A stretch of DNA of 64,000 bases, from the NCBI RefSeq assembly GCF_000821305.1, contig NZ_CCXK01000014.1, positions 372,001 to 436,000 of the forward strand, given 5' to 3'. The notes beneath the pieces are model-generated. The model was given only the letters and a program-made list of their open reading frames with translations. It had not been told where the DNA came from and searched no databases. How positions within the stretch are numbered: the stretch's first letter is position 1; each line of letters begins with the position of its first letter. The position numbers and the translations under genes were made by a program. Below, in pieces: positions 34,752-45,118 of the stretch. This DNA comes from Clostridium culturomicium. GTDB lineage: Bacteria; Bacillota; Clostridia; Clostridiales; Clostridiaceae.

Positions 34752-37577
34752 TTATATCATTTTTTTAAGATACTGTCCTGTATAGGATTTAGAACACTTA
34801 ACTATCTCTTTAGGAGTTCCAGTGGCTAAAATAGTTCCACCCTTATCTCCACCTTCTGGTCCTAAATCTACAATGTAATCCGAACATTTAATTACATCTA
34901 AATTGTGTTCAATAACAATAACAGTATTTCCGCCTTCTACAAGCCTTTGAAGTATCTTTATAAGCTTACTTACATCATCAATATGAAGTCCTGTAGTTGG
35001 CTCATCTAGAATATATAGAGTTTTTCCTGTACTTCTTTTAGATAACTCGTAGGCAAGCTTAATTCTTTGCGCTTCTCCTCCTGATAATGTAGTTGAAGGC
35101 TGACCTAGTCTAATATAAGATAACCCTACATCCATCAATGTCTGAAGCTTACTGCTGATACGTGGTATATTTTCAAAGAACTTAAGCCCTTCCTCAACAG
35201 TCATATTAAGCACATCATCTATACTCTTTCCTTTGTATTTAACCTCTAAAGTTTCCCTGTTATATCTTTTCCCCTTACATACTTCACATTCTACATAAAC
35301 ATCAGATAAAAATTGCATTTCAATTTTAATAATTCCATCTCCACGACAGGCTTCACAACGTCCTCCCTTTACATTGAAGCTAAAACGTCCTTGCTTGTAG
35401 CCACGGCTCTTAGCTTCTGGAACCATTGAAAAGATTTCTCTTATTAAATCAAATACACCTGTATATGTTGCCGGATTACTTCTTGGGGTTCTTCCTATTG
35501 GACTTTGATCAATATTTATAATTTTATCAATCTGCTCAGCACCAATAATTGCATCATGCTTTCCTGGAAGTTTTTTAGAGCGATTTACCACCCTATTTAG
35601 TCCCTTGTAAAGTATTTGGTTTATAAGTGTACTTTTTCCTGACCCTGATACTCCAGTTACAGAGGTTATTAACCCCAATGGGAAGGAAACCGTAACATTT
35701 TTAAGGTTATTTTCCTTTGCACCCTTTATAGTTATAACCCTTTCTGGATCCATAGCTCTATATTCTTCTGGTACTTCAATGGATTTTTTACCACTTAAAT
35801 ATTGACCTGTAATTGATTCCTCACATTTCATAACTTCATCAACAGGTCCTGCAGCAACAATTTTGCCTCCATGCTCTCCAGCTCCTGGTCCTATATCCAC
35901 AAGATAATCTGAAGCTCTCATTGTATCTTCATCGTGTTCAACTACAACTAAAGTATTTCCTAAATCTCTAAGATGTTGAAGAGTTTTTATGAGCTTATCA
36001 TTATCTCTCTGATGAAGTCCTATACTTGGCTCATCAAGAATGTATAAGACTCCCATTAAACTTGACCCTATCTGAGTTGCAAGTCTAATTCTTTGAGCCT
36101 CTCCACCTGATAGTGTTCCCGCAGCTCTGCTTAAGTTTAAATAGCTAAGCCCAACATTCACTAAGAAATTCAATCTGCTTCTTACTTCTTTCACAACTTG
36201 AGCCGCCACAATTGTATCCTTCTCAGATAAAGCTAGATTTTCAATAAATTTCAGCTCCTCTGTTATAGACATAGTACAAAAGTCACTTATGTTTAATCCT
36301 CCAACTGTAACTGATAAAGCTTCTTTAGACAATCTCTTACCCTTACATTTTGGACAAGGATTATCACTCATATACTCTTCAATTTCTCTTTTTATGTAAT
36401 CTGAGTTGCTTTCCATGTATCTTCTTTTCAAGTTATTTATAACACCTTCGTAAGCATACTGATAAGTTGACTCTCTAAACTCTTTAACATATCTTATTTT
36501 TAACTTTTCTCCATTGGTTCCATAAAGTAATAAATTTAAATTATCTTTAGATAATTCATTTATTGGAGTATCTAAAGTAAAGCCTCCTTTTTCTGCTAAG
36601 GCTTCTAAAATAGCTCTAGTCCATGAATCATCCTTTAAACTTCCTTCTCCCATGGTAACAACGGCACCCTGAAGAATAGATTTGCTTTTATCTGGAATAA
36701 CTAAATCCTCGTCAATCTCCATTAGTGTTCCTAATCCATCACAGGTATCACACTTTCCAAATGGAGAGTTGAAGGAGAACATTCTTGGTTCGATCTCACC
36801 AATACTTATACCACAATCAACACAGGAGAACTTTTCACTTAATAGGATATCTTCTCCATCAATTATGTTAAGAATTGCAATACCTTCACCAAGCTTCAAT
36901 GCAGCTTCTAATGAATCTGTAAGTCTTGAATTTATGCCTTCTTTTATAACTATTCTGTCTATAACTATTTCAATTGTATGCTTTTTATTCTTTTCAAGTT
37001 TAACCTCTTCTTCTACTAAATCAATAAGTTCACCATCAATTCTAGCTCTTACATATCCATTCTTTTTTATACTTTCAAGAATTTTAACATGTTCACCTTT
37101 TTTCCCAGTAACTATAGGTGCTAAAATCTGTATTTTAGTTCTTTCTGGTAATGCCATTGCCTGGTCTACCATTTGATCTACCGTCTGTTGAGTTATCTCC
37201 TTACCGCATTTAGGACAATGTGGCACTCCAATTTTTGCATAAAGAAGTCTTAAATAATCATATATCTCTGTAACTGTTCCAACTGTTGAACGTGGGTTTC
37301 TACTTGTAGTTTTCTGGTCAATAGATATAGCTGGTGATAGTCCTTCTATATATTCCACATCTGGTTTGTTCATCTGTCCTAAAAACTGTCTTGCATAAGC
37401 TGAAAGTGACTCTACATATCTTCTTTGTCCTTCAGCATATAGGGTATCAAAGGCTAAGGATGATTTTCCTGATCCTGATAATCCAGTAAATACAACAAAT
37501 TTATCTCTTGGTATTTCTAAATCAACATTTTTAAGATTATGTACCTTAGCGCCTTTTATATAAATACTATTTCTCAT
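34752..37577 (-). CDS. uvrA: Excinuclease ABC subunit A
   Basis: A 941-residue damage-recognition ATPase. Two ABC modules have Walker A motifs FTGLSGSGKSSLAFDT and VTGVSGSGKSTLINQ, and signatures LSGGEAQRIRLA and LSGGEAQRIKLA. Zinc-binding Cys pairs are at CPKC, CVDC/CDTC, CPKC and CEAC/CEVC. It binds DNA lesions as a dimer and loads UvrB, whose gene lies 14 bases upstream in the same operon. The ribosome binding site is AAAAGGAG. Confidence 0.98.
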   Translation of the reverse strand: MRNSIYIKGAKVHNLKNVDLEIPRDKFVVFTGLSGSGKSSLAFDTLYAEGQRRYVESLSAYARQFLGQMNKPDVEYIEGLSPAISIDQKTTSRNPRSTVGTVTEIYDYLRLLYAKIGVPHCPKCGKEITQQTVDQMVDQAMALPERTKIQILAPIVTGKKGEHVKILESIKKNGYVRARIDGELIDLVEEEVKLEKNKKHTIEIVIDRIVIKEGINSRLTDSLEAALKLGEGIAILNIIDGEDILLSEKFSCVDCGISIGEIEPRMFSFNSPFGKCDTCDGLGTLMEIDEDLVIPDKSKSILQGAVVTMGEGSLKDDSWTRAILEALAEKGGFTLDTPINELSKDNLNLLLYGTNGEKLKIRYVKEFRESTYQYAYEGVINNLKRRYMESNSDYIKREIEEYMSDNPCPKCKGKRLSKEALSVTVGGLNISDFCTMSITEELKFIENLALSEKDTIVAAQVVKEVRSRLNFLVNVGLSYLNLSRAAGTLSGGEAQRIRLATQIGSSLMGVLYILDEPSIGLHQRDNDKLIKTLQHLRDLGNTLVVVEHDEDTMRASDYLVDIGPGAGEHGGKIVAAGPVDEVMKCEESITGQYLSGKKSIEVPEEYRAMDPERVITIKGAKENNLKNVTVSFPLGLITSVTGVSGSGKSTLINQILYKGLNRVVNRSKKLPGKHDAIIGAEQIDKIINIDQSPIGRTPRSNPATYTGVFDLIREIFSMVPEAKSRGYKQGRFSFNVKGGRCEACRGDGIIKIEMQFLSDVYVECEVCKGKRYNRETLEVKYKGKSIDDVLNMTVEEGLKFFENIPRISSKLQTLMDVGLSYIRLGQPSTTLSGGEAQRIKLAYELSKRSTGKTLYILDEPTTGLHIDDVSKLIKILQRLVEGGNTVIVIEHNLDVIKCSDYIVDLGPEGGDKGGTILATGTPKEIVKCSKSYTGQYLKKMI

Positions 37578-37591
37578 AAGTTCTCCTTTTC

Positions 37592-39577
37592 TTATAATTC
37601 AAAATCTCTTTTCATACGCTGAATCTCATCTCTTAACTGTGCAGCTCTCTCAAACTGTAAATCCTTAGCCGCAGCCTTCATTTCTTTTTCAAGCTTAGCG
37701 ATGTGCTTAGCTAATTCTTTCTTATCTAAAAGAATATCTGATGACGGGGAATCTCCGTAAGCTGCAGTATCTTCAGCTACTGTAGAAATTTCAATAACAT
37801 CTCTTATCTCTTTAATAATGGTCTTTGGTACTATTCCATGAGCTTCATTATACTCCATCTGTATCTTTCTTCTTCTATTGGTTTCATTTATGGTCTTTTC
37901 CATAGAATTAGTTATAGTATCTGCATACATTATAACCTTACTCTCTGAATTTCTCGCTGCTCTACCAACAGTTTGAATAAGCGAAGTTTCACTTCTTAAG
38001 AACCCTTCTTTATCAGCATCTAAAATTGCTACTAAAGCAACCTCTGGAATATCTAACCCTTCTCTTAAAAGGTTAATTCCTACTAAAACATCGTGTTCTC
38101 CACTACGAAGTTCTCTGATAATCTTCATTCTTTCCATTGTATCAATATCTGAGTGAAGATATGTTATTTTAACTCCTAGCTCCTTAAAATATTTAGTTAA
38201 ATCCTCTGCCATTTTCTTTGTAAGGGTCGTAACTAAAACTCTAAAGCCCTTCTCAATGGTCTGCATTATCTCTGAATACAAATCATCTACCTGACCCTTT
38301 ACAGGTTTAATGCTTATTTCTGGGTCTAAAAGTCCTGTAGGTCTTATAATCTGCTCTGCCGTATTTTCTGAGTGCTCCTTTTCATAAGGACCTGGTGTTG
38401 CACTTACAAAAAGTACTTGGTTAAGCTTATTTTCAAACTCATCAAACTGAAGCGGTCTGTTATCATATGCCGATGGAAGCCTAAAACCATACTCCACCAA
38501 AGAGGTCTTTCTAGACCTGTCTCCACCATACATTGCTCTGATTTGTGGAAGAGTAACGTGACTCTCATCCACCATAAATAAGAAGTCTTGTGGGAAATAA
38601 TCAATTAATGTTTGAGGTGGCGTTCCTTTTGCTCTTCCATCAAGAATCCTTGAATAGTTCTCTATACCAGTACAATACCCAACTTCTCTCATCATTTCAA
38701 TATCAAAGTTAGTTCTCTGTTTTAATCTTTGTGCTTCTAAAAGCTTATCCTCTTCCTTTAATTCCTTTAATCTCTCTTCAAGTTCAAACTCAATCTGTGA
38801 AATAGCTCTTTCTAGATTTTCTCTTGAGGTAGCAAAGTGAGATGCCGGGAATATTGATACATGTTTTCTTCCACCAATGATATTTCCAGTTAAAACATCA
38901 AATTCCCTGATTCTATCTATCTCATCACCAAAGAATTCAACCCTTATCCCCTTATTCGTTGAGGAAGCAGGAAATATATCAAGAACATCTCCCCTTACTC
39001 TGAAGGTTCCTCTAACAAAATTAATGTCATTTCTTTCATATTGTATATCTACCAGCTGGCTTATAACCTTATTTCTATCCTTCTCCATACCTTCTCTTAA
39101 AGAAACTGTAAGTGCCTTATACTCCTCTGGATTTCCTAACCCATATATACAAGATACAGAGGCCACAACAATTACATCTCTTCTTTCAATTAAAGCAGAG
39201 GTTGCTGAGTGACGTAGCTTCTCAATCTCCTCATTTATAGAAGCATCCTTTTCAATATAGGTATCAGTTTGAGCCATATAAGCTTCTGGCTGATAATAGT
39301 CGTAGTAAGATACAAAGTATTCTACCGCATTCTCTGGAAAAAACTCTTTAAACTCAGAACATAACTGAGCCGCTAAAGTCTTATTATGAGCAAGTATCAA
39401 AGTTGGTCTTTGTACCCTCTCTATAATATTTGCCATAGTAAAAGTTTTCCCTGAACCAGTAACACCTAAAAGTGTCTGATACTTTTTATCTTCTAAAATA
39501 CTATTTACCAGACTATCTATAGCTTGAGGCTGGTCTCCAGTAGGCTTAAACTTTGAATGTATCTTAAATTCGCCCAT
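37592..39577 (-). CDS. uvrB: Excinuclease ABC subunit B
   Basis: A 661-residue helicase-like protein. It has TLLGVTGSGKTFTMANI (Walker A), the beta-hairpin region YYDYYQPEAYM, DESHVTLPQ (DEAD-type box), helicase motif VGRAARNSESKVIMYAD, and a C-terminal UVR domain (KEMKAAAKDLQFERAAQLRD) that contacts UvrC. It forms the pre-incision complex on damaged DNA. First gene of the uvrBA pair, 21 bases after the PDZ protein gene. Confidence 0.98.
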   Translation of the reverse strand: MGEFKIHSKFKPTGDQPQAIDSLVNSILEDKKYQTLLGVTGSGKTFTMANIIERVQRPTLILAHNKTLAAQLCSEFKEFFPENAVEYFVSYYDYYQPEAYMAQTDTYIEKDASINEEIEKLRHSATSALIERRDVIVVASVSCIYGLGNPEEYKALTVSLREGMEKDRNKVISQLVDIQYERNDINFVRGTFRVRGDVLDIFPASSTNKGIRVEFFGDEIDRIREFDVLTGNIIGGRKHVSIFPASHFATSRENLERAISQIEFELEERLKELKEEDKLLEAQRLKQRTNFDIEMMREVGYCTGIENYSRILDGRAKGTPPQTLIDYFPQDFLFMVDESHVTLPQIRAMYGGDRSRKTSLVEYGFRLPSAYDNRPLQFDEFENKLNQVLFVSATPGPYEKEHSENTAEQIIRPTGLLDPEISIKPVKGQVDDLYSEIMQTIEKGFRVLVTTLTKKMAEDLTKYFKELGVKITYLHSDIDTMERMKIIRELRSGEHDVLVGINLLREGLDIPEVALVAILDADKEGFLRSETSLIQTVGRAARNSESKVIMYADTITNSMEKTINETNRRRKIQMEYNEAHGIVPKTIIKEIRDVIEISTVAEDTAAYGDSPSSDILLDKKELAKHIAKLEKEMKAAAKDLQFERAAQLRDEIQRMKRDFEL

Positions 39578-39598
39578 AGTTTCTCCTTTTCTAATTAA

Positions 39599-40912
39599 CT
39601 AATCTTCATCATTCTTCTTTTTCTTAACATTATTTATTATGTCCGAAAATCGCATTTCACCACCGCTGTTATTGCCACTTCCAGCAACCTTAACTTGCTT
39701 TGGCACTTCTCTTGGTACTATAACGAAGCCTAATTTTTCTTTTCTATCTTGAATATTTTTTGTAAGAATCTTTATCTCGCCATTAACACCCCTAACATAC
39801 ATCTTTATATGATAAGGCATTCTTTCAAGAAATTTGAAAACCACTTCATCCTTAAGCACTTTTTCTTCATTTATTTCTAAAATCAAATCTCCTGGACAAA
39901 GTCCCATTTCTTTAGCTATTGAATTAGGTGCAACATCAAGTACACAAACGCCTTCATTAGTACTTACATACTTAGGTTTTGCCTTTAATTCCATCTGCTT
40001 TTCTAATCGACTAATTCCCTCATGAGCTAACGGAATTAACACAAGTAAAAAGGTATCCAAAAACTTATTTATATTTCCAAACTGTGATATCATCAATACA
40101 AATATGCTAAAAACACATAATAATGCTCCTGAAATAACTGGCTTTTCTCCTTTACTTTTAGTAAAGGTCGCCGTTTTATAACTAAGGCCGGAGTACATTG
40201 GCAACGCACCAATTATCATGGTTGCAAAAAGCACTAAATTTTCTTCATGATTAACTAATGGCCACCAACTGGGTGTATTCACTGCATTTCCACTAAGTAG
40301 ATCCGCACCTGAAGCCTGTACCATCAACAATATAATCATAGGCAGTACCCACTGTCTTCCATAAGCAAACCCACCAATAATATGCTTATCTCTTCCACTG
40401 AAAACTGGTATTGCACCTCTTTTCCCATCCAGGATTATAAGTAATCCTTCTGCAAAGTGCATTACTGCAATTACTATTATTAAGTTAGTTATATCCAAAT
40501 TCATCACATTTAAATTTGGCTTATTCAGTGCTTGGGATAAAAAGAATAACAATATTGAAACTACCCCAAGCACACTTCCTGAATAAGAAAATGCACCTAA
40601 CTTCGGATTAACAAAAATTAACCCCACTGAAAGTATAAATATTAAAAATATATTGGAGCTCTCATAAAAGCTTACGCCTAAAAAAGTAAGTATTATACTA
40701 ACTAATACACCTCCAAATATCCCCATTACTATTTGTGAAATTGTTAGTTCAAAAGCTGAAATCGTATTTTTACCCATAACTAACTTTTCCATTAATGTAA
40801 TTTTTCTATTCTTCATATAAAATGCCAATCCCATTAATATTAAAATTAATGCATAGGATGGCTCTACAATTGCATAAGAAACATTCTGCAAAGTATATTT
40901 TAATAGCTCCAT
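39599..40912 (-). CDS. MinJ-like polytopic PDZ-domain protein
   Basis: A 437-residue membrane protein with several transmembrane helices in the first ~300 residues and a PDZ domain at about 315-390 (VCVLDVAPNSIAKEMGLCPG, then DLILEINEEKV). Gene order ftsE-ftsX-ctpB-this-uvrB-uvrA matches Bacillus, where the equivalent gene is minJ, which bridges DivIVA and MinD at division sites. Identity as MinJ rests on topology and synteny, not on close sequence match. Confidence 0.75.
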   Translation of the reverse strand: MELLKYTLQNVSYAIVEPSYALILILMGLAFYMKNRKITLMEKLVMGKNTISAFELTISQIVMGIFGGVLVSIILTFLGVSFYESSNIFLIFILSVGLIFVNPKLGAFSYSGSVLGVVSILLFFLSQALNKPNLNVMNLDITNLIIVIAVMHFAEGLLIILDGKRGAIPVFSGRDKHIIGGFAYGRQWVLPMIILLMVQASGADLLSGNAVNTPSWWPLVNHEENLVLFATMIIGALPMYSGLSYKTATFTKSKGEKPVISGALLCVFSIFVLMISQFGNINKFLDTFLLVLIPLAHEGISRLEKQMELKAKPKYVSTNEGVCVLDVAPNSIAKEMGLCPGDLILEINEEKVLKDEVVFKFLERMPYHIKMYVRGVNGEIKILTKNIQDRKEKLGFVIVPREVPKQVKVAGSGNNSGGEMRFSDIINNVKKKKNDED

Positions 40913-40969
40913 TTTTCTCTCCTTCTAATATGCACACACAAGTTGACATAAACATATAAATTAAATTAA

Positions 40970-41012
40970 GAATTTAGAGTTTAGAATCCTCTTAAATTCT
41001 AACTCTAAATTC
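40970..41012 (-). terminator. Family 2 repeat hairpin downstream of ctpB
   Basis: GAATTTAGAGTTTAGAAT (40,970-40,987) pairs with AAATTCTAACTCTAAATTC (40,994-41,012) with one bulge, about 28 bases past the ctpB stop. The composition is that of the TAGAATT-type repeats seen elsewhere. Without a clear T run its terminator role is uncertain. Confidence 0.5.
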
Positions 41013-41039
41013 TCTCATATAAAACTATATTTTAAAATT

Positions 41040-42269
41040 TTATTTTATTTTTTCTTTTGCTATCTCTAAAGCTTTAGCAAATTGAGGATCTTTCGCTCTA
41101 TCATAAGCTACTGTTGCCAACTCTTCTGGATATTCAACTTTTACATCTGGCTCAATACCAGTTCCTTGAATATAATTTCCATTTGGAGTGTAATAGTTAG
41201 AAATGGTAACTTTAAGACCGCTTCCATCATTAAAGCCATCTACTGACCTATAGAAGGTAGTCTGTACTAATCCTTTCCCAAAAGTTGTTGTTCCAACTAT
41301 TGTTCCTAAGCTATAATCTTTTATTGCTCCAGTAAATATTTCAGAAGCACTTGCACTTCCACCGTTTGTTAATACTGTCAACGGCGTTCCTATTGCTACT
41401 CCACCTTCAGAATTATAATCTTTTCTGTTACCATATTTATCTTCTGTATAAACTATATTTTTACCTTTTTCAATAAATTGAGAAGACATTGCTACAGTTT
41501 GGTCTAATAATCCACCTGGATTTCCCCTCAAGTCAACTATTAAACTCTTCATACCTTTTTCTTCTAAAGTCTTAAGCGCTGAATCAAAGTTCTTAGAAGT
41601 ATTTTCATCAAACATAGTAACTTGGATATATCCTACTTCATTATCTATCATTTCACTTTTTACAGTTACCATTTCAATCTCATCTCTTACTAATGTAACA
41701 TCATAATTTCCCTTATTCTCTCTTGATAAAGTGATGTCTACCTTACCACCTTTTTCACCCTTCATCATTGATACTGCATCTTGTAATTCTGCACCAGTCA
41801 TTGCTTTTCCATTTACACTTTCAATAATATCTCCAGATATAATTCCACCTTTTTCAGCTGGTGAATTTTCGAAAACACTAATTACAGTAATTTTATCATC
41901 TTTAACTCCAACTTGAATTCCTACCCCTACATAGTTTCCCTCTGTTTGAGAGTAAAAATCCTTGAACTCCTCTGCATTCATGTATGTTGTATACGGATCA
42001 CCAACTGCTGAAACCATGCCCTTTGCAGCTCCATCTATTAGTTTAGTCATATCATAATCGTTTAAATAATACTTATCTAGCTTATCCTTAATAGTGAACA
42101 ATTTTTCAAAGCTTAAAATATTGTTATATGTGGTCCTGCTAACCATTACCTTACCATTAGGCATTGAAAATGAAACTAAGTTAGAGACTAAAAATGTCGC
42201 TACATTAGTAATTATCAGCAAGGCTACAATAATGGTAATACCTTTCCATCTTTTCTTTTTGTCGTTCAT
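41040..42269 (-). CDS. S41-family carboxyl-terminal processing protease (CtpB-like)
   Basis: The start is placed at ATG 42269 behind GAGAGGGTGG, giving 409 residues. An N-terminal signal anchor (ITIIVALLIITNVATFLVS), a PDZ domain at about 110-185 (VGVGIQVGVKDDKITVISVF), and the tail-specific protease domain with catalytic Ser in NGGSASASEIFTGA and Lys in TTFGKGLVQTTF. In Bacillus CtpB cleaves SpoIVFA to signal sigma-K activation during sporulation. Synteny with ftsEX and uvrBA is conserved. Confidence 0.9.
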   Translation of the reverse strand: MNDKKKRWKGITIIVALLIITNVATFLVSNLVSFSMPNGKVMVSRTTYNNILSFEKLFTIKDKLDKYYLNDYDMTKLIDGAAKGMVSAVGDPYTTYMNAEEFKDFYSQTEGNYVGVGIQVGVKDDKITVISVFENSPAEKGGIISGDIIESVNGKAMTGAELQDAVSMMKGEKGGKVDITLSRENKGNYDVTLVRDEIEMVTVKSEMIDNEVGYIQVTMFDENTSKNFDSALKTLEEKGMKSLIVDLRGNPGGLLDQTVAMSSQFIEKGKNIVYTEDKYGNRKDYNSEGGVAIGTPLTVLTNGGSASASEIFTGAIKDYSLGTIVGTTTFGKGLVQTTFYRSVDGFNDGSGLKVTISNYYTPNGNYIQGTGIEPDVKVEYPEELATVAYDRAKDPQFAKALEIAKEKIK

Positions 42270-42384
42270 ACAAACCACCCTCTCAACTTCCTTAACATCT
42301 TTATCAAAATACTTTGTAAATTTATTTTATCTCATTAATAAGTATGTTCAAAGTACTATATTATTAATAACATATTTATTAATT

Positions 42385-42480
42385 TAAAATTAATTATTAT
42401 CTTTGAGTACAAAGTTTAAAATTCATACTTTACAAATATAGAAGAAACTCCCAAGAAGTTTCTTCTATAGAGTTTCTTTC
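42385..42480. repeat. Family 2 repeat with 12-bp hairpin in the ctpB upstream gap
   Basis: TTTAAAATTAATT-type sequence leads into ATAGAAGAAACT (42,438-42,449) and its exact complement AGTTTCTTCTAT (42,457-42,468) around a 7-base loop. It lies within the 468-base gap between ctpB and ftsX; otherwise that gap holds only the ftsX terminator and A/T-rich sequence. No gene was seen. Confidence 0.5.
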
Positions 42481-42688
42481 TTTTAGTTGAAAATATAACT
42501 TTGTTAGTTTTGTGTTATATTATAACACAATATTTACTACCTATATCTTAATTTTTATTTAAATTTATATACATATATAGTCATATATGTTCAGTACAAA
42601 AATCAAAATAAAAGGTTCTTTGAACACATTAAGAAACATCAATCTTCATTAATACATTCAGGCATTCTAAATTCAATCATATGCAAAT

Positions 42689-42717
42689 AAGACTAAGAAA
42701 TTTAATTCCTTAGTCTT
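42689..42717 (-). terminator. Probable terminator of ftsEX
   Basis: AAGACTAAG and CTTAGTCTT form a 9-bp stem around an 11-base loop, 20 bases past the ftsX stop. The following T run is short. Confidence 0.6.
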
Positions 42718-42737
42718 AGTCTTATATCTTATATAAA

Positions 42738-43634
42738 TTAAACTTTTAAGAACTTTCTCATTGAGATAATACTTCCTACAGCTCCAATAAATAATCCACA
42801 GGCAAATAACTCCCAAATAACAACCTTCCACATATACGTTACAGGTATCATAGTAAATCCAAATGATGATAAATCTAATCCTAACTTACTTGTAACTACT
42901 AAGTAAGCTAATGCAAGGACTATTCCTGCAATTATAGCACCTGCAAGTCCAAGAATCATTCCCTCTATTATAAGAGGCCATCTAATAAACCAATCAGTAG
43001 CTCCTACATACTTCATGATTCCAATTTCTTTTTTTCTTGTGAACACTGTTATTTTTATTGTGTTACCTATTAAGAATAGAGATATTAAAATAAATACTAC
43101 AAACCCAATTACTGCACCAAACTTAACTGAGTTAGTTAAATTAGATATTTTTTCAATTAAACTTCTAGCATCTTTTATCTCTTCAATTCCATCCATATCT
43201 TTAATTGAATCTACAACATTATCAATAATCTCTGGTTTTTTTACATTTACAGTGTATGAAGCTGGAAATGGGTTATCATTTTCAAAACCAGCAGTTAAAT
43301 CACCTGTTGAGTCATTTAATTGTTCTTTAATATTTTCTAAAGCTTGTTCTTGACTCTCATATACAACGGAATTTATTCCATCTACAGAGTTTATCTTAGC
43401 TTCTAAAGCCGTTTTTTGTGCATCAGTTATATCATTATTCAAATAAACTCTTACTTCAACCATAGAACCCAATTGTGTAACAGCTTTATCAACATTAGCT
43501 ACTACTAAAGTTATAGTACCTAATATGAATAATGTTGCTGCTACAGTAGCCATTGATGCTATACTTAATGTTTTATTTCTTACAATACTTTTTACTGCAT
43601 CCTTAAATGAATACTTAACCGAATCAAATCTCAT
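42738..43634 (-). CDS. ftsX: Cell division protein FtsX
   Basis: The start is placed at ATG 43634, giving 298 residues, the usual FtsX size; it overlaps the end of ftsE by 11 bases. Topology: a cytoplasmic start, one helix (IASMATVAATLFILGTITLV), an extracytoplasmic domain at about 45-165, then three helices including the FtsX permease end (FTRKKEIGIMKYVGATDWFI). FtsEX is an ABC-type complex that controls peptidoglycan hydrolases; in Bacillus it activates CwlO. Confidence 0.94.
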   Translation of the reverse strand: MRFDSVKYSFKDAVKSIVRNKTLSIASMATVAATLFILGTITLVVANVDKAVTQLGSMVEVRVYLNNDITDAQKTALEAKINSVDGINSVVYESQEQALENIKEQLNDSTGDLTAGFENDNPFPASYTVNVKKPEIIDNVVDSIKDMDGIEEIKDARSLIEKISNLTNSVKFGAVIGFVVFILISLFLIGNTIKITVFTRKKEIGIMKYVGATDWFIRWPLIIEGMILGLAGAIIAGIVLALAYLVVTSKLGLDLSSFGFTMIPVTYMWKVVIWELFACGLFIGAVGSIISMRKFLKV

Positions 43635-44310
43635 ATCCGTACATACCCCTTTCTTCGTCTCTTGCAATAACACCTTTTTCAATAGCTATAACTCTCTTCT
43701 TCATGGTATCAACTATATCCTTAGCGTGAGTTGCCATTACTATTGTAGTTCCTGCTCTATTTATATCATTTAATATTTCCATAATTTCTAATGCTGTTTC
43801 TGGATCTAAGTTACCCGTTGGCTCATCGGCAATTAGTAATGATGGACTATTCACTATAGCTCTAGCTATAGAAATTCTTTGCTGCTCTCCACCAGATAAT
43901 TCACTTGGGAATGCATTTCTCTTTTTTGATAGTCCAACTAGTGATAAAACAGCTGGAACCTTTTTCTGTATATCTTTTTCCCCTGCACCAGTAACTCTAA
44001 GTGCAAAAGCAACATTTTCAAACACATTTAAACTTTGTATTAATCTAAAGTCTTGGAAAACCACACCTATTTTTCTTCTATAATAAGGAACTTCCTTATC
44101 TGTTAACTTCGTTAAATCCGAGCCTGCAACCACTACTGACCCAGCTGTAGGATCTACTTCCTTCAACAACATTTTAATAAAAGTAGATTTACCTGCACCA
44201 CTAGGTCCAACTAAGAAAACAAATTCTCCCTGGTCAATGTGGACATTTAAGTTTGATAATGCTAGTACATTGTTATTATAAACCTTAGTAACATTCTTAA
44301 AATCTATCAT
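43624..44310 (-). CDS. ftsE: Cell division ATP-binding protein FtsE
   Basis: The start is placed at ATG 44310 behind GAGGAGAG, giving 228 residues. ABC motifs: Walker A LVGPSGAGKSTFIKML, signature LSGGEQQRISIARAIV, Walker B LLIADEPTGNLDPETA and the switch His in VMATHAKDIVD. It is the ATPase partner of FtsX, whose gene overlaps its 3' end, and should act at the membrane during division or sporulation. Confidence 0.96.
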   Translation of the reverse strand: MIDFKNVTKVYNNNVLALSNLNVHIDQGEFVFLVGPSGAGKSTFIKMLLKEVDPTAGSVVVAGSDLTKLTDKEVPYYRRKIGVVFQDFRLIQSLNVFENVAFALRVTGAGEKDIQKKVPAVLSLVGLSKKRNAFPSELSGGEQQRISIARAIVNSPSLLIADEPTGNLDPETALEIMEILNDINRAGTTIVMATHAKDIVDTMKKRVIAIEKGVIARDEERGMYGYEI

Positions 44311-44461
44311 ATCATTAACTCTCCTCAATTTTACTTTTCAAACTATATTATATCATAAAAACCTTAATTCCAAATTAAATTCGACGAATAACCCTTAGGG
44401 TTATTTCCTGAAAAATATAACTTTTTTAACATATTGATCTCTTTTTGTTAGAATTTGATAA

Positions 44462-44842
44462 CTATTGTAATAGCAAATAGTAAATAGCAACATCTAACCC
44501 TAAAAAATATACTGCCATAAATCCTGAAATACAGAACATGACACCAACTAATCCAAATTGTTTAAAATACTTTTTCCATGTATTATGATAGCTCAAAGGT
44601 CTTAACAGCTTTAATGGTTGTAAAAATCCAAGTGCGCAAATAAATAGACCACCACAAGAAAATACTATCCCTACATTCCTAACCCCTAAAAGTATCCTAA
44701 TAAATTCAATAGATTCACCTTTTATAAGCAGATATACAATAGTTCCAATTACTCCAATGACAATTGGAATTAAAGCTATCTTTAATGAAAGCTTTAAACA
44801 ATAAAGTATATCATCAACATATGTTCCTATCTTTTGCTTCAT
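44462..44842 (-). CDS. Four-helix membrane protein of unknown function
   Basis: A 126-residue, strongly hydrophobic protein with about four transmembrane segments (IALIPIVIGVIGTIVYLLI; VGIVFSCGGLFICALGF; LVGVMFCISGFMAVYFLGL) and a short basic cytoplasmic loop. The ATG at 44842 follows GGGGGC. No domain was recognised. A palindrome AATAACCC-TTA-GGGTTATT lies downstream (44,388-44,406), without a T run. Confidence 0.75.
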   Translation of the reverse strand: MKQKIGTYVDDILYCLKLSLKIALIPIVIGVIGTIVYLLIKGESIEFIRILLGVRNVGIVFSCGGLFICALGFLQPLKLLRPLSYHNTWKKYFKQFGLVGVMFCISGFMAVYFLGLDVAIYYLLLQ

Positions 44843-45040
44843 ATAACTTTGCCCCCATCAACTATCTTCATGTTTATAGATTATACCATAGCTTATACCA
44901 AAAATCACTATAAAAACCCCTCCATTTAGCTTAATTCCTATTTTTACGACAAAATATGCACCTTATCACTCTATCGATTTTTTAATAAAATTTTATTAAG
45001 CTGACTCTTAAAAATACTGCAATATGGAGCTTCTACAAAA

Positions 45041-45073
45041 AAAGAATTTGACCATATTTTAGTCAAATTCTTT
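45041..45073 (-). terminator. Terminator of the transketolase operon
   Basis: AAAGAATTTGAC and GTCAAATTCTTT, a perfect 12-bp stem around a 9-base loop, followed by TTTTTTT on the minus strand, 46 bases past the last stop. Confidence 0.85.
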
Positions 45074-45118
45074 TCTTTCCATTTAATCAAATAAAAATAT
45101 TAAATTTCCATAAACAGC

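Noticed and set aside
36682..37176. Rightward frame of 164 codons inside uvrA
   Set aside because: A shadow of uvrA; Ser/Ile-rich product without domain, and uvrA is intact across it.
44388..44406. Palindrome AATAACCC-TTA-GGGTTATT as a terminator
   Set aside because: No T run follows on either strand and it lies 55 bases past the nearest stop; it could equally be a binding site, so it was not called.
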